Of a stretch of DNA of 64,000 nt, positions 34,985 to 47,784 are shown one piece after another. The notes under the pieces were generated by a model. The model was not told the DNA's origin. It made no database searches and saw only the letters and a list, made by a program, of their open reading frames with translations. Source of the stretch: Gymnothorax reevesii (Eukaryota; Chordata; Actinopteri; Anguilliformes; Muraenidae). The stretch lies in NCBI GenBank assembly GCA_029721435.1, contig CM056576.1, positions 116,859,166 through 116,923,165 of the forward strand, written 5' to 3'. Position 1 is the first letter of the stretch; the number at the start of each line of letters is the position of its first letter. Position numbers and translations under genes: made by a program.

Positions 34985-36594
34985 CAACCCCAATTCCGAA
35001 ATAGTTGGGACAAAGTGTAAATTGTAAATAAAATCAAAACACGTTGACTTTCAAATCACACCAGCCAGAATTTAATTCACAGTAGAACAGAGATAACATA
35101 GCAAATATTGAGACTGGAAAATTTGACAATTTTTTCCACAAAATGAGCTCATTTCAAATTTGATGTCTGCTACAGGTCTCAAAAAAGTTGGGACAGGGGC
35201 CTGTTTACCATGGTGTAGCATCTCCTCTTCTTTTCAACACAGAGTGGAGGCGTCTGGACATTGAGGAGACAAGTTACTTGAGTTTAGTCATTGGAATTTG
35301 ATATCGCTCTTGTTTAATACAGGCTTCCAGCTACTGGAGAGTTTTGGGTCTCCTTTGACGGACTTTTCCTTTAATTTTGTGCCAAATGTCTCAATCGGTG
35401 AAAGATCAGGACTGCAGGCAGGCCGGTTTAGCACACGGACTCTTGTACTACGAAGGTATGCTGTTGCAATAGCTGCAGAATGTGGTTTTGCATTGTCCTG
35501 CTGAAATACACAAGGCCTGCCCTGGAATAGATGTCGTCTGGAGGGGAGCATATGTTGCTCTAAAACCTTTGTATACCTGTCAGCATACATGGTGCATTTT
35601 AAAACATGCAAGTGTACCATGCCATATGCACTAATGCATCCTCATACCATCAGAGATGCTGATTTTTGAACTGAACGCTGACAACAGGAGGGGAGGTCTT
35701 TCTCCTCTTTAGCTCGCAGGACACGACGCCCATGATTTCCAACAAGAATGTTAAATTTGGACTCGTCTGACCACAGGACACTTTGCCACAGGCCATTTTA
35801 AATGAACCTATGTCCACAGAATACGGCGGCGCTTCTGGATCATGCTCAACAATGGTTTCCTTTTTGCACGATACAGTTTAAGGTGGCATCTGTGGATGGC
35901 ACAGTGGACTGCATTTACAGACAGTGGTTTCTTGAAGCATTCCTGGAACCATTTAGTAATGTCAACGACAGAATCTAATTAACAAGCAAAGTGGGGAAAG
36001 CTGAGAGAACTATGAGCTGCATTTCATGTTGACATTGACCCCGTTCTGATCCTAAATGTATCTAAGCTTTGAACTTTCTTAGCTTTGCCCACTCTGCTCG
36101 TTAATTAGTTAGCTCATTGTCTAATTTGTTCCCCTGCCTCCTTTCACTCCTCATTGCTCTCCCTCATCTGCTTTGAGTTTGAGCTAATGACCAGTGACTT
36201 GATTTGACTTTGACATGATGACTTGGTCACAACTCTGCTTCTGAGAGACTCAGCCTCTCTAAGACATTCCTTTTATAGCCAATCATGTTACACACCTGAT
36301 GCCAGTTAACTTAATTAGTTGCTAAATGTTCTTTCAGCTGATTTTCTTATATATGAATAGCCTTTTCAGCCTTTTTTTTTTCCTGTGTCCCAACTTTTTT
36401 GCAATCTGTTGCAGCCAGAAGATTTAAAATAAGCTCATTTTGTGGATAAAAATGTAAACTGTCTCAGTTTCAACATTTGAAATGTTGACTATATTCTATT
36501 GTAAATAACATTGGTTCATGTGATCTAAAAGTCATTGCATTTAGATTTTATTCACAATTTACACATCGTCCCAACTATTTTGAAATTGGGGTCG
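34985..36594 (-). mobile_element. Tc1-like transposon, copy 1, decayed
   Basis: About 1.61 kb between TA dinucleotides (34983-34984 and 36595-36596), with long inverted ends starting CAACCCCAATTCCGAAATAG. On the minus strand a 110-residue open frame (35620-35288) keeps the DDE-transposase C-terminal pattern FQQDNAKPHSA and CSPDLSPIETFG. The N-terminal DNA-binding half is missing. In its place, at about 35978-36115, is a small inverted-repeat insertion with AATTAACAAGCAAAGTGGGG on one side and its complement on the other. The element is dead. Confidence 0.8.
35288..35620 (-). pseudogene. Tc1-like transposase fragment (DDE C-terminal part)
   Basis: 110 open residues within copy 1. The block VFQQDNAKPHSAAIA holds the second catalytic aspartate and CSPDLSPIETFG the third acidic residue region of Tc1-type transposases. 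The first catalytic region and helix-turn-helix domain are lost upstream. Confidence 0.75.
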
Positions 36595-36596
36595 TA

Positions 36597-37814
36597 TGTA
36601 TTTGTCAGAATTTATGTTGATTAGAACTTGCTTGAAAGTTAGTGGAGTTTGGGCATTGCAGTACCATTACACTTCTCCAGTGAATCTGGAATATAAAAAA
36701 ATCGAAGCATATCCTGAGTCAAATATGAAATGAAAAATCCTTTGAGACAATGAACAGTAGTGGTAGAAACATGCTCGTGGAATAAAAAGAGCTTGCTGTC
36801 CTCTATCAAAAGCTGGGCCCATTCCAGAAGAATAGTAGTGCAAGAAATGAATGAATTGCTTGCATTTCATTTTCCTACCCTCAAAATCCTTCACGTGACA
36901 GCACGGCTCCCAGATGAGATTCCCGTTCAGGTGCCCCTGGCTGCTTGGGAGCTGCTTTAATCCGCGCTGATCCTGTTGCTTGGATTGTGGGAGGCTTTGG
37001 TCGGCTCAGAAAACCGCGTAGTGTATGGATTGGAGCCAGGGGGGTCATTTACCTCTTAATCCATAGCCCATAGCAGACTGAGAGCAGCAGAGAAATAATG
37101 GAATAATGAAATGAGTGCTGGCAGTGTGACTGACCTACTGTCTGTTAATCCACTTTTCCTCAGCACTGCAATTTTGGCTGGTTTTAGCGACAGAAAAATA
37201 ATGTTAGCTACAATTCATCACTTGATTGAATGTCTATTGTACAAAAAAAGATTTTTCATTTACTTTTTGGGGAGAATGTGTCAAAATGTGCTTTAAAATG
37301 GACCTCAGGGAAAGAGGTGTACTGAAATGGTCTTTTTCTACTTATTTTTATTTTATTTATTAACGTTTTACTAACATGCAAGGTTTAGATCATCATAGAT
37401 GGAAATTGCTGGGAAGCAGGAAGTACCATCTGATATTGGCTGCACTTTTCAGTATTTTCATAAATGTTTACAAATCAATTACTTTATTCTTAACAAAAGA
37501 CCAGGATGGACACATTTTGGGATTCCATGCCAGTAATGCCACTTGTGAGCGGCCTCGGATCTTGTTAAAATGGAGGAGTAGTCCAGGAGCTAACAATGCG
37601 GCCTCAAATGAAAACAGCATTCAATATGTCCAATCCTTAAATGCAGCAGTGTGCAGTGATGATTATACACTTAACAAAATGAGGATGAATCAGAAACTAA
37701 GTACGATTCAAGTATTTATGTTATGTAATATTTGGTCATATATGAAGATGAAATCAAGTAAACAGATAACAATATATAGTAAAAACAAAAATAATGTCTT
37801 TTTGAGAGAAAAAG
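36597..37814. other. Intergenic DNA, unassigned
   Basis: No gene supported. The 156-codon open frame at 37376-37846 shows no recognisable domain, has AT-rich random-looking composition and runs into Tc1 sequence at its 3' end. I treat it as chance. Confidence 0.4.
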
Positions 37815-38002
37815 TCGACATCCAGTGTGGCCATCCTTTGCTTTAATCACAGTATTTAATTTTTCAGGCATATGTTTCTCATTTTTAATTTTTTTACCTC
37901 GTTAATCTATGGTTTGAACTTCATTCCAAGAAGATTCAATGTTACAACAGATTTGCTCAATCGGATTAAGGTCTGGACCTTGAACGCGCTAAATCATAAC
38001 TT

Positions 38003-38438
38003 TTATGTTTCTTTCTGATTGAGATAATTCTTGCAGAACTTATAAGTGTATTTGGAGTCATTATCTAATTGAAAATAAAATCCCTGACTAATCAGTCTCC
38101 TTCCAGATGGCAATGCGTGCCTCACAAGGATGCTGTGATACTTCTTTTGATCCATTATTCTGCCAATTTTTATGAGATTGCCAGCTCCTTTCCAGCAAAC
38201 TGAACCCCAAACCATAATATTACCACTTCCATGTTTTCCATATTAAGCAAGTCAGTTTTGAAACGTTCTCCATCTCTCCGGCGCACTGAAGTTCTGCGTT
38301 GGGGTGAGAAAATTTTGAATTTTGATTCATTGCTCCAAAGGACTTGTTCCCAGTCCATTGGTGTCTAATCCTTGAATTTTTTTTGGCAAACGCAACTCTT
38401 TTTTTGATGTTGCCAGCGCTTGGCAGCAACATGACCAA
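38003..38438 (-). pseudogene. Broken Tc1-like transposase
   Basis: Three overlapping minus-strand frames together show Tc1 transposase landmarks: QVLWSNESKFKIF (first catalytic acidic region), WGSVCWKGAGNLIKI, and YFQLDNDSKYT (second catalytic aspartate). The frame shifts near 38210 and stops interrupt it, so it is inactive. Confidence 0.7.
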
Positions 38439-38997
38439 TCAGACCATATTCACACAGGTGTCTGGAAATAGTCAGCAGCATGCGGTCACATGTTCAGAAG
38501 GGCTTCAGTAATCTCACCCTTTACTGCTTGATTGTCCTCAAGCTGTTCAAATTCAAGTTCACCTGATTAACAATCTAACAATTTATCGACCAATCCAGAT
38601 CTATAATAAGAATTGAAAATGAAAAAATGAATGCATAATGCCAACAATTGATACAACATTGTTAGGATGGAAACATAAATGCAAAAAATCCAAAACTTTC
38701 GCTGACTTCGCAGCATCACTCAGCTGTGCATCTTGCTTAACAACGCGCTTTAGCCATGAATACATTCAGAATATAGAATGGATTTTCCAGGCCTATTGCT
38801 TAATGAGCCTCTCAATCTAATTTACGAAAATAGGTGCTGTTTCACGTGGTACACAAGCGCAGAAATTATGAAGACCTTAATATTTTATGTAGTCATTTAT
38901 GTGCGGAAGAAAATGCCTTCTAATTTTGTGGTGCAATGTATAACAATGCTATCGACAATAAATTTTATAGGTCATCAATTAGGTCTAAACTAGTTAC

Positions 38998-39275
38998 TCT
39001 GCAAAAAATTAAAAGTTCACCTTACCAAGCAGTTTAATCTTGTATTAAGACTAAAAATATTCATTTCTAGTACCATTTTTCTTAATAAGACAAAAATTTG
39101 CCAATGAGGAGGGATAATTTTGACTTATTGCCTGATTTGCCAACTGGATAAGAAAATTTTACTTGTCAAGCACATGGTAACTTAAAATAAGCTAATATAT
39201 TCTACCTGAGAGAAAATAAAACTGGGGAATTTTGTCTTATATTAAGACAAAATGACTTGTCAAGACAGACAACTT
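38998..39275. mobile_element. MITE-like repeat inserted in the Tc1 remnant
   Basis: Begins CTGCAAAAAATTAAAAG and contains ACTTATTGCCTGATTT and two TTGTCTTA/TAAGACAAA inverted blocks (39078-39090, 39233-39252). The CTGCAAAAA end resembles a common fish DNA-transposon terminus. The opposite end is not clear. Confidence 0.4.
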
Positions 39276-39610
39276 TTGTATTGTGATATTAATTTGCACT
39301 GATAAGAGGCAGGATCGCTTTCTAAATACTGACAGAATTCAGATGGTTTCTTGTCTTTCCACGCCTTTTTTCTCCTCCTTTTCCTCATGTGTTCAATACT
39401 TATTCTCTGTGTCATTCCACTTTATTACACATAATTACACACACTTAATTTATGGACTTCTTAAAAGTTTCTTTGTATTTGTGGAATACTTGGGTTGTTA
39501 TCGACATCTGGTGAAAATTTCATGTCGATTGCTCCATTAGAAATATATTTACTGAGAAAATGTTGACGCGTTCAATACTTATTTTCCTTGCTGTATATTT
39601 TTCACCAAAC

Positions 39611-40080
39611 CCAACTGTGGTCATTGCGAAAATGCTTCTGTTTTCCTCTCATCTGAGCATGGATCCTGGTCCTGTTGGAGTACTTGGACTGTTTGGCAAA
39701 CTCTAGGTGCCTGAGTCAGTTTTTTGATGACAATAGCGGCTTTGTCTGACTGTGTAGTTTCAATTAAAAGATACAAGTCTACCTCAGAATTTGTAGCATT
39801 CTTAAATAATTTATAATCATGCAGGATATCATAGCCTTCCTGTCCAAAGGGTCTATTATGCAAAATTCCTAGTTCAATATAAAAATGTTTCTAGTCTATT
39901 TACGAACTTTTGCATGTTTTATGGTAAGAAAGCTCTTAGTTACCATTAAATGGGCTGTGTGTGCGCTGCATCTCAGGCGCACTCTGCCTGAAACAAGAGC
40001 TGCGTTTGAATAGACAAAAATTATGTCAAACTGTCTAACTCCAAACCATTTTTCTTTGATCTTGATGGAAAACGTCATGA
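39611..40080 (-). repeat. Possible transposon remnant
   Basis: Sequence such as TTTGGCAAACTCTAGGTGCC resembles internal parts of Tc1-type repeats of fish. The open frames of 80 and 60 residues do not carry catalytic motifs. Assignment is tentative. Confidence 0.3.
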
Positions 40081-40279
40081 GGTTAAGAAAGAAAAGGGGA
40101 ATTTTTCAATCCAAATGCATTTACTCTTGGTGATTGTGATCACATATCTCTTGCTGGTCGTGCTTGTTTGTTTTCTTTTGAGTTGCAAGCTGCTGGATTG
40201 TAATTAACTTTGTGTGCTCAAACCCAATCATTATCTACTAGTTTTGTTTTTTGGGAGTAAAGCGTAGGGTTTTATGATA

Positions 40280-40700
40280 ATAAGTTATGTATCTTCCTTA
40301 GATAATAAGAACAAGCTCCCAGGCCTCCCTCAGGGTCCTGGGCTTTGGACCGCATTCTTTTTCAATTCTTTTGAGGTCTGTCCCTACGTCCAGTTTCTTA
40401 GGAACGAGCTTCCAATCCTTCTGCGGTCATCAGGTTAGGAACCGCGTTGCTCCAAAGCTCCGACTTCCTGGCCTGGGACAGTTTGGCTCTGGCAAAGTGT
40501 TCACTCCATCTGGCTGTCATCCCGAAAAGCCACTAGCTAGAGATTAGCAACGCCTCCTCATTTTGCTCTCTACATCTGAACCGAACAGTGCTATCCTTTT
40601 CTGGATTCCAGTCCATTGTTATCATATTACTGTCAATAAACCCTACTTCTGTACCTCACTCTGCCTCTGCACCTCATTCCTGGTCTGGAACATAACAGAC
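40280..40700 (+). repeat. Possible solo LTR
   Basis: The right part has AATAAA at 40635 followed by a pyrimidine-rich stretch with repeated CTGCACCTC/TGTACCTC and ends GGAACATAACA. This is the style of Gypsy-type LTR 3' ends in fish. The left boundary and target duplication could not be fixed, so this is tentative. Confidence 0.3.
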
Positions 40701-41049
40701 TAGCTACGGATGAAAAGGCTGGTTTGCTAATGGAGCATTTCAGACCGTTCCGAAGCTATCTTTTCTGTCGGAGAGATTAACTCCCTGTGTTTGCAGACAT
40801 TTTATATGGACAGAAGGTTAAATAACAGGCTACAGGAAAAGGTAATCTACAAGAGCATTGTATGACCCCTCTAATTTTATGTCATTTATATTATGTATCA
40901 TTTTATGCACACATTCACAGAGAGCTACTGCTTGCTCCATCATGTTGAAAATGGAGTGCCAGTAGCCTTATTGCATTGTGTAGCTTCCTTTGGTCGCAGA
41001 CCGCAGAATTCAGAATGCAGGGATCCATGCAGGCATTATTCACTTACAT

Positions 41050-41256
41050 CAGGGGTGTCCAAACTTGTCCACAAAGGGCCGGTGTGGGTGCTGGTTTTTG
41101 TTCTAGCCAGCAGTGCTACAGCACCTGAATCCACCAATTAACTAATCAAGCGGTTCAATCAGGACCCTGCTGGGTAGAATCAAGTGTCTTAGTGCTGGGC
41201 TCTAACAAAAACCAGCACCCACACCGGCCCTTTCTGGATTAGATTGGACAGCCCTG
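41050..41256. mobile_element. Intact hAT-like MITE, 207 bp, perfect 8-bp target duplication
   Basis: Starts CAGGGGTGTCCAAACTTG and ends with the inverted form ATTGGACAGCCCTG. The arms pair over GGGCCGGTGTGGGTGCTGGT. ACTTACAT flanks it on both sides (41042-41049 and 41257-41264), an exact 8-bp duplication as made by hAT transposases. It is short, palindromic and non-coding. Confidence 0.85.
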
Positions 41257-41264
41257 ACTTACAT

Positions 41265-44200
41265 ACTCTTTAATCCATAGAGAGGATTCAGATATCCCAT
41301 ACGTTGCTCGTACAGGCTCTTGGCCGTACAGTAAACCAATATGAATATTTTGAAGCCCCCCTAGGTGACTAGCCCACATGTCACCTCATATTTATGTTAC
41401 AGCCAAACTGTGTAATCTGGCATTTTGTGAAATGCCTTTGTTTCAATTCAGTCATTTCATGAATGCCTAAAGATTTTAGGCATTTCATGAAATAAATGGC
41501 TGATTCAAAATTCCGGGCATTTTCAAAATGCCTGATACACAGTTTTCCTGTAACATTTACATCCCAGGGTAAAAGGAAGTTCAAGATGACCATTCAAGTT
41601 TTCCTACTCATTATGGTATTCATGAAAAAGTGAAATATGAATGGAAATATACTTAATTTAGATTTTTTCATTAAATTTCCTTGGGATACCAATGATTGTG
41701 GCTCATACGCTTTTGATGAAAAAAAATATTTATTTTAAGACTGTTTCTTTTGTTCAATCATTTTCATAAAATTCAAGCTTGAATTTTTGTTAGCAGTTTG
41801 CATGTATTCTCAAACTAATTTTAGCTAATATTTACCCAGGTAACTGATAAGGGAGGGCACTGTAGTCCCTTGAGTGGTACTATATGTGTAAGCCTGATTT
41901 GAGGGAATAACCCCAGAGATTTTTTTAAAATCTACATATTCCAACAAAAGTAATGTAGCTTGCATGACCAATATCCTATTTCTCCTGCCCAAGATTCTAG
42001 TTGATTTTATCAAGCTTTTGCCTTGACTCCCTTCCTCTCAAATAGACAGGAGTGATGTTGCCACAGTCACTTAAGATAAGCTTCACATGCACCTCCCTGG
42101 AGTTGTTGACCGCAGGTCATGCGAAGGCCAGGGAATGTAAAAGCTGTATGCGGAAAGAGATGTACTATAATGCCCTGAAGCCTGTGGGACTGAGGCACAG
42201 GAGAGGTGCAAAGAGATGTTCACTCATGTCATATCATTTTGGAAATGTTTGTGTTCTTTCCCACCAAAACCTTTTGACTGTTGTACCTTTGTTTTGCGAT
42301 GTTAAATGCATAACAATCTCTAGACAGCCACTGCTGACAGTTGGCAGCTGTCTCCAGCAATCTGGACTTGCAAGTATGTGATTCATGAATCCATGATGGG
42401 CTCTCAGACTCTTCATCCCTGGACTTATTGTCCCCAAATTTTTTGTCCCCGAGGAATTTTCGTCCCAGACTCTTCGTCCCCATGGACTTTTCGCCCCCAG
42501 ACTTTTCATTTTTTTCTTTTTTTGGATAGGGCCAGAATTTCAGCGGAAACAATCTACTTCATGTATATCATTGCATCATTCAACACATAATTTGTCCCCC
42601 ATTGTGGGACAAATCTACCCATCTTTCTTTTTTGAGGGCAAAATGCAGTATCCACGTGCGCTGGAGAGGACGGGGGAAAACACCACCCTTAAAAACGGCA
42701 TTTATTCTCTGTTAAATTCTGTGGTCATGTTAGGCTGTCAGATTACCTTATACAATCTCCAAAATACAGTTGTCAAAATGAAATTTTAAAATACATGAGT
42801 GCATATTGATTCAATGAAAGTGTGGACATGAGAATTTGCGTCCGTTTTGGGTTAAGAGTAAATACACTAGGGGTGGGCATCTTAGCCCATCTTTGCCTTT
42901 GCATGTATTGACTTCAGTTTTTTTAGTTTGTAGCCAATATTATACTTACATGATGATAGATACACACAACAGATAGTGGCCACCTGCACTGTTTGCTGGT
43001 AAAGCCAACCATTACTCTTCCAGTACCAAAAGCGGAATAATTATAGTTCTTGAGTGTGCTGGACCATTATCAGACTCCACTGTGAAGGGCTGCTTTTTTA
43101 TTCCCAGATGACACGCATAACCTCTACATCTCATTATTCTCTTATAATGATGTTCCTAGGTATTCTTCAACTCCAGCTATAAATCTCCAAGAAGCATTAT
43201 TTTCTAAATGGGAAAAGAATACACACTGGAGGACAGCAGAAAAAAGTATTGTGAGGTCGATATATTTTGAGGTATTGTACTGGTTATTGTCAAACAATTC
43301 TCAGCCTGACAAATGTAAACATTCATCTTGTCTTATTACTTTGGATTACAATCCTTTAGGTTTATTTAAACTGATTTGCCACATATGATCTTTCTAATCA
43401 GACGCTGAAAGAGATCTTTAGCTGCTCAGTGATGCGTGCATTATTAGGGCTGGAGCGAAAATCAACAGTGTGGTAAATATCCAGGAATAGAATAGGTTGC
43501 CACTGGTTTATGGTTGTTTATCATTCCTGATTTGCATACATGATATGTTGCATAACTCACCAATAAAGATCCCTGAAAAATTAGAAGGGAACAAGCTGTC
43601 TTCAAAATTGATTTAATTTTTTGGATGTGTTTTAGTGATATGTGAATGATAAGCCAAGCCAATAACAGAAAATTAATTCTGGGGTTTGGCACTGGTTTCA
43701 AACTGATCACAAAATGGGGGTCATAGCTTGGTCAACTACAGACATTTCAGGGGGCTTAATTAATGACTCATTTTTCAATTATTTGTCTTTGAACATGGCT
43801 CACATAGGCCACGGTTATATAAATCTCTCTGCACTGCCAAATACCAATAACAGTGCATTATTGGGCATTTGCAAAAAACAACGCCAAATTGAGAAGTCAA
43901 GTCAGTTAAAAAAAAGATGGAATTGCGTACAACTAATCAAGGCCACTCTGCTCCTGAAATGCACCTCGTTATTTTTTTATGGTGGAAAGCCCACCTGTAT
44001 TTATAAATCTTCATAAGTTCAGTCAAGCTTGAAGAAAAAGCTAAATTACTATGGGTCTATGAATGTCATGGATTAAATTGGCTGCAGATGGCAAATTATC
44101 TTGGTTGAAAATGTCATATCCTTCATTATATTCGTTAATTTTGCTTGGTTTTCCTCAATTTACACACTGGATAATATTCTTCAGGAAGAGGGTGGTTGCA

Positions 44201-45935
44201 ACAATAAAGCTCACAGAGCTTCAGAGATTTTACAGGTAAGACAGCCTTGTCGAAGGATACAGCAATCATTACTGGAGTTTTTATGGCTCAAAATATTTGA
44301 CAAATTTTGAATAAAATGGCTTTACAATGAACAAACCAACATACAATTGTAAAAGCATATATACAAATCATTCCTGTTAATTTGAATTCTTATCAGCATG
44401 CCTAATCACACACCCAATGTTTGTTCACTCAAATTGTTCTCCATTTTCAAAATTTCCGAGCTGTTCCGACTCATAGAGTCTTACCAATGATTGATTCGGA
44501 TACAATTGTATGGATTATACTTTTCTGGCTAATATTTTTTTTTTATAACAGCAGTATACTGAACTTATAGCCTGCATGCAAGCAATTTACTTGAACAACC
44601 AATTTTCCAAAAAAATATTTGTAACTATTCTGAACAATATATCTGACATGCTTACTTGATTGGACTATTGGACGCCTTAAGTGATTGTAGTGATTTAATG
44701 CACTAATATTATACCAAGTGCATATCTGTGATCGAGAAGCTAAGCTGATGCAGAGTGTTTCGTGCAACGTGCTCATACTTGGTGTTTGCATGAGCCGCAG
44801 TGTTGTAATACAGGGTATATGCACAGCTAGATTCGGTGCACGCTGACTGAATTTTTGGAATTGACACGGCATACGCTGATTGATTCTTGGGCCATGAACA
44901 TTGGGCTAGAATGTACCGTATTTCCAAGCCATCCGGTAGAATTACCAAAAAGAGTCTGTTTAAAAGAAATCTGACCTGCAGCACTGTGCTAGGTAAGTTA
45001 TCAACTAAGATGTGGTTACTAAAGGTGTTCCACGGGGCTTAAAGTTGTTGGTGATTGAAGATTCCTCATTATATACTAGTGTCATGATAAAAGCATTAAA
45101 TCTCATTTAATGAAAGAGAATATCTCAGAGAAATTCAACAATGTTATATAAGAAACAGTAAAAGTTGAGAAAGATAATTGAGAAGAGCCTTCCTCTCTCC
45201 TCTTATCAGATGATGCTATCTAGATATATCAGATACTTTTCAGAATAATAACAAATACTATTCAGTAAATTGTTTGTTTGTGATAATTGCGTGCGTAGGC
45301 CATCAATTCAGTCTACTGTAATTGACTAGAAACAGAAAGAGTGGAGGAGGATAATTTAGAAGACCCCTACTCCTTTCAGACGCTGAAATGAAACCCTCCA
45401 GTGGCAGCCGATGGACAGAAAGCAGGGAGGGCGTAAAACATGTCGTTAAACTGATAATTAGTGTTGATCTGTGCTCAGTTACTTTCATTGATTAAACGTA
45501 CTTTAACGCCATAAACATGGACCTCTCTCAGGTATAGCCACTTTTCTTCATCCAGATGAGAAAAAAAAAACATGTCATTTGACCGCAAATATGTGCGCAT
45601 TTCAATCTTTGTTTCACTTGTTTTCATTTCAACAATCAAAAGCGTAGGTTTGGTGCCCTGCTGTGTATGAGGACTCTCACACTCATTTGCCAATGGAATT
45701 CAGTAATGAAACTTCGCAATGTCTGCGGAGATGATTACAGTGGGAGACAGACATGCAGGTGGAGGGAGTGTGAAGCTCTGGGCAGAGCCCTGCTGAGAAA
45801 TCCTGGGTCTGTGCATGCATGTGTCTGTCAATTTGACATGTGCAACCAATATAAATATCTTTGCAGATCTGGTGCACCTGTTCATGGCAACAGTATGGCC
45901 ATTGGCAGTGGATTCATTCAAACGGTGAATGCTTC
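41265..45935. other. Intergenic DNA, no supported gene
   Basis: About 4.7 kb of AT-rich sequence. The open frames are short, overlap on both strands and show no domain. One low-complexity tract at 42412-42512 is listed separately. Nothing else recognised. Confidence 0.4.
42412..42512. repeat. Degenerate tandem repeat, GACTTTTCGTCCCC-type units
   Basis: About six imperfect units of 14-18 bp built on GACT-CTTCGTCCC, for example GACTCTTCGTCCCCATG and GACTTTTCGCCCCC. The minus-strand frame over it (SLGAKSPWGR-like) is repetitive only because of the DNA repeat. Confidence 0.6.
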
Positions 45936-45939
45936 TTGA

Positions 45940-46222
45940 CACTAGATGACAAACCGTTTGGGAATAGTTTGAGGAACATCATGAACTGGTCAAGATGCTG
46001 CCCTGGCCCTCAGATTCCCCCGATTTCAATCTGAGGATCCGTGTGATGTATTGGAACAATAAATCCCATCCTCTTACAGCTCCAGCAAGCAACTTACAGA
46101 ACATAAATGATCTGCTGGAGTCAGATGAGATCAAGTTTTGGCGAGTCTTAGCTGTTTGGCTGCATATAGAGGACCAGCAGCGTATTAGGTGCGTAGTCAT
46201 AATGTTTTGGCTCATCGGTGTA
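45940..46222 (+). pseudogene. Tc1-like transposase C-terminal remnant
   Basis: The plus-strand frame reads PWPSDSPDFNLRIRVMYW, a damaged form of the Tc1 motif around SPDLNPIE, and ends just before ATAATGTTTTGGCTCATCGG, a common right terminus of a fish Tc1-type repeat. Only the 3' end of the element remains. Confidence 0.65.
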
Positions 46223-46429
46223 TATTCAGTCCGGTTTAGGAAACTTGCCCAATGGCTTTAGAAGATATGGGCCCAGAGCTGATAATATGATAGAATATCC
46301 CTATGTAGCTTTACTGAGTTAAACTAAGTTCTTTTATCGTGATTTTGTGTGTGTGTGTGACGAGTAGCCTACGTTTGAAGGAGATTTTGCAGTGGCAACG
46401 TCAATGCCCAGCAGGAGGGGAATGCACTC

Positions 46430-46905
46430 CTTCATGCTCCGATTGTTAGTTGGCTGCGGCACTTCCTTTCCCAGAGAGCGCAAGCACACAGCAGCCCGCT
46501 GGGCCTCAGGTCAGGCGAGCGGAGCCCGTGAGAGGGCCTGGGGCTCTCCGGGAGCACGGACAAGCTAAAGGCCTTGCCGCATTTCCGGGGGAATCCCAGA
46601 AGCGCTGCTTTCTGCTCTGGTTTTCTGCTTGCGTATCTTGAGACACATGGTCCAGAAGGCATTGAGCGGATGCCGGCTGGCAGTCACGGTGAGGGCTTAC
46701 TTTGGGTCGGGTCGAAGGTGTCAGCTGCTTAGCCCCCACTGAGAGCATTTCGTCTCTCTGCGTCACTTTGCCAACAGGAAGTGTCCCTTCACTGGAACAC
46801 AATGTTGACAAAAGTCTCAAGCGTGTGAACTCATTTATCTGAAGTGCAGACAAGCAATCGCACACAGTCGCTACCGGAGTGACGACGTCAAATCTTGAGA
46901 GCGTG
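46430..46905. promoter_or_regulatory. GC-richer patch, possible CpG-island-like region
   Basis: Clearly richer in G+C and CpG than its surroundings, with blocks such as GGAGCCCGTGAGAGGGCC, TTTCCGGGGGAATCCC and, at about 46880, GTGACGACGTCAAATC, which resembles a CREB/ATF site. No gene start can be identified next to it. It could be a promoter of an unrecognised or non-coding transcript, or a GC-rich repeat. Confidence 0.3.
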
Positions 46906-46969
46906 TTTCCGCTTCTTTTTTAGCTCTCTCACTCTCTCCCTCCTTCCATTTATACGTACCTTCTTCCTT

Positions 46970-47784
46970 TGGTCTCTCTCTCACTCAGAAGAAACTATTT
47001 TTTCTTCCAATATTCCTGTCTGTTAAAGTCCGACACCTTGACCTCGACCATAATTTTGACCTCTGAGCCAGCACACTGCAACATTTATCTTAACCACAAC
47101 AAAAAGACAATCTTATAGATAAAGGCAAGTATCTAAATATTTTAACAGCCGAAGAGAGTGCTGGCGTATTCTTAGTACACAAAGTAACTGTGAGAATGTT
47201 TTTCCTATGCAGTACTATAGGAAATCTATAATAATCATCATATATTTGGCCTACTGGAGTCTTTAAGCCTCTCAAACTTGCCCAGATAACCTTTATGAGC
47301 TGTGTTTGGGCAAAATCAGGACACCAGTCAGGAGCAAGAATGACTGTTTGTTCAATGGCCACATCTATCTTTTGTTTGAGTGACACGCTGATCAGAAAAT
47401 TTTCGCTAGACTTAGCAAATTATTTTGACGGCATGCAAATAACCTTTTATTTTTTCCCTAGAACACCTTGGATTCAGAATATAATTTATCTACATCACTT
47501 TTTTTGTGAGTTACGGTACCGATCAGAAGTGTCCGTCCTGATTTCCTGTATGTAACAGTCACTATATCTATATTTTTGAGAAATTGAATATTTCATTTGG
47601 GATAGGCAACTGGTTTTATATAAATGGGAAACGTTGTATTTGTGGGATTAATAAATGAAAAATTGCAGCTTTGTATCGCATGTGTGGCTTTTTATTATTG
47701 TAGGACATTATTACATTTGCAGGAGTTACATGCCCACTTAGTCACCCAATTACTCATTTAGCCCATTTTAATTGGACTAAATTA
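46970..47784. other. Intergenic DNA, unassigned
   Basis: No supported gene or clear repeat. Open frames of up to 98 codons overlap on opposite strands without domains. Confidence 0.4.

Larger units (their letters stand above)
37815..39595 (-). mobile_element. Decayed Tc1-like transposon, second family, interrupted
   Basis: The minus strand carries transposase remnants at 38438-38003. The right end at 39380-39595 has the typical Tc1 terminus, ending TTCAATACTTATTTTCCTTG CTGTA, with a second TTCAATACTTATTCTCTGTG inside. The left terminus is not preserved clearly. A separate repeat (38998-39275) is inserted. Family differs from the 34985 and 47785 copies. Confidence 0.6.

Noticed and set aside
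37376..37846. 156-codon plus-strand open frame
   Set aside because: AT-rich chance frame that ends inside Tc1 sequence; no conserved pattern.
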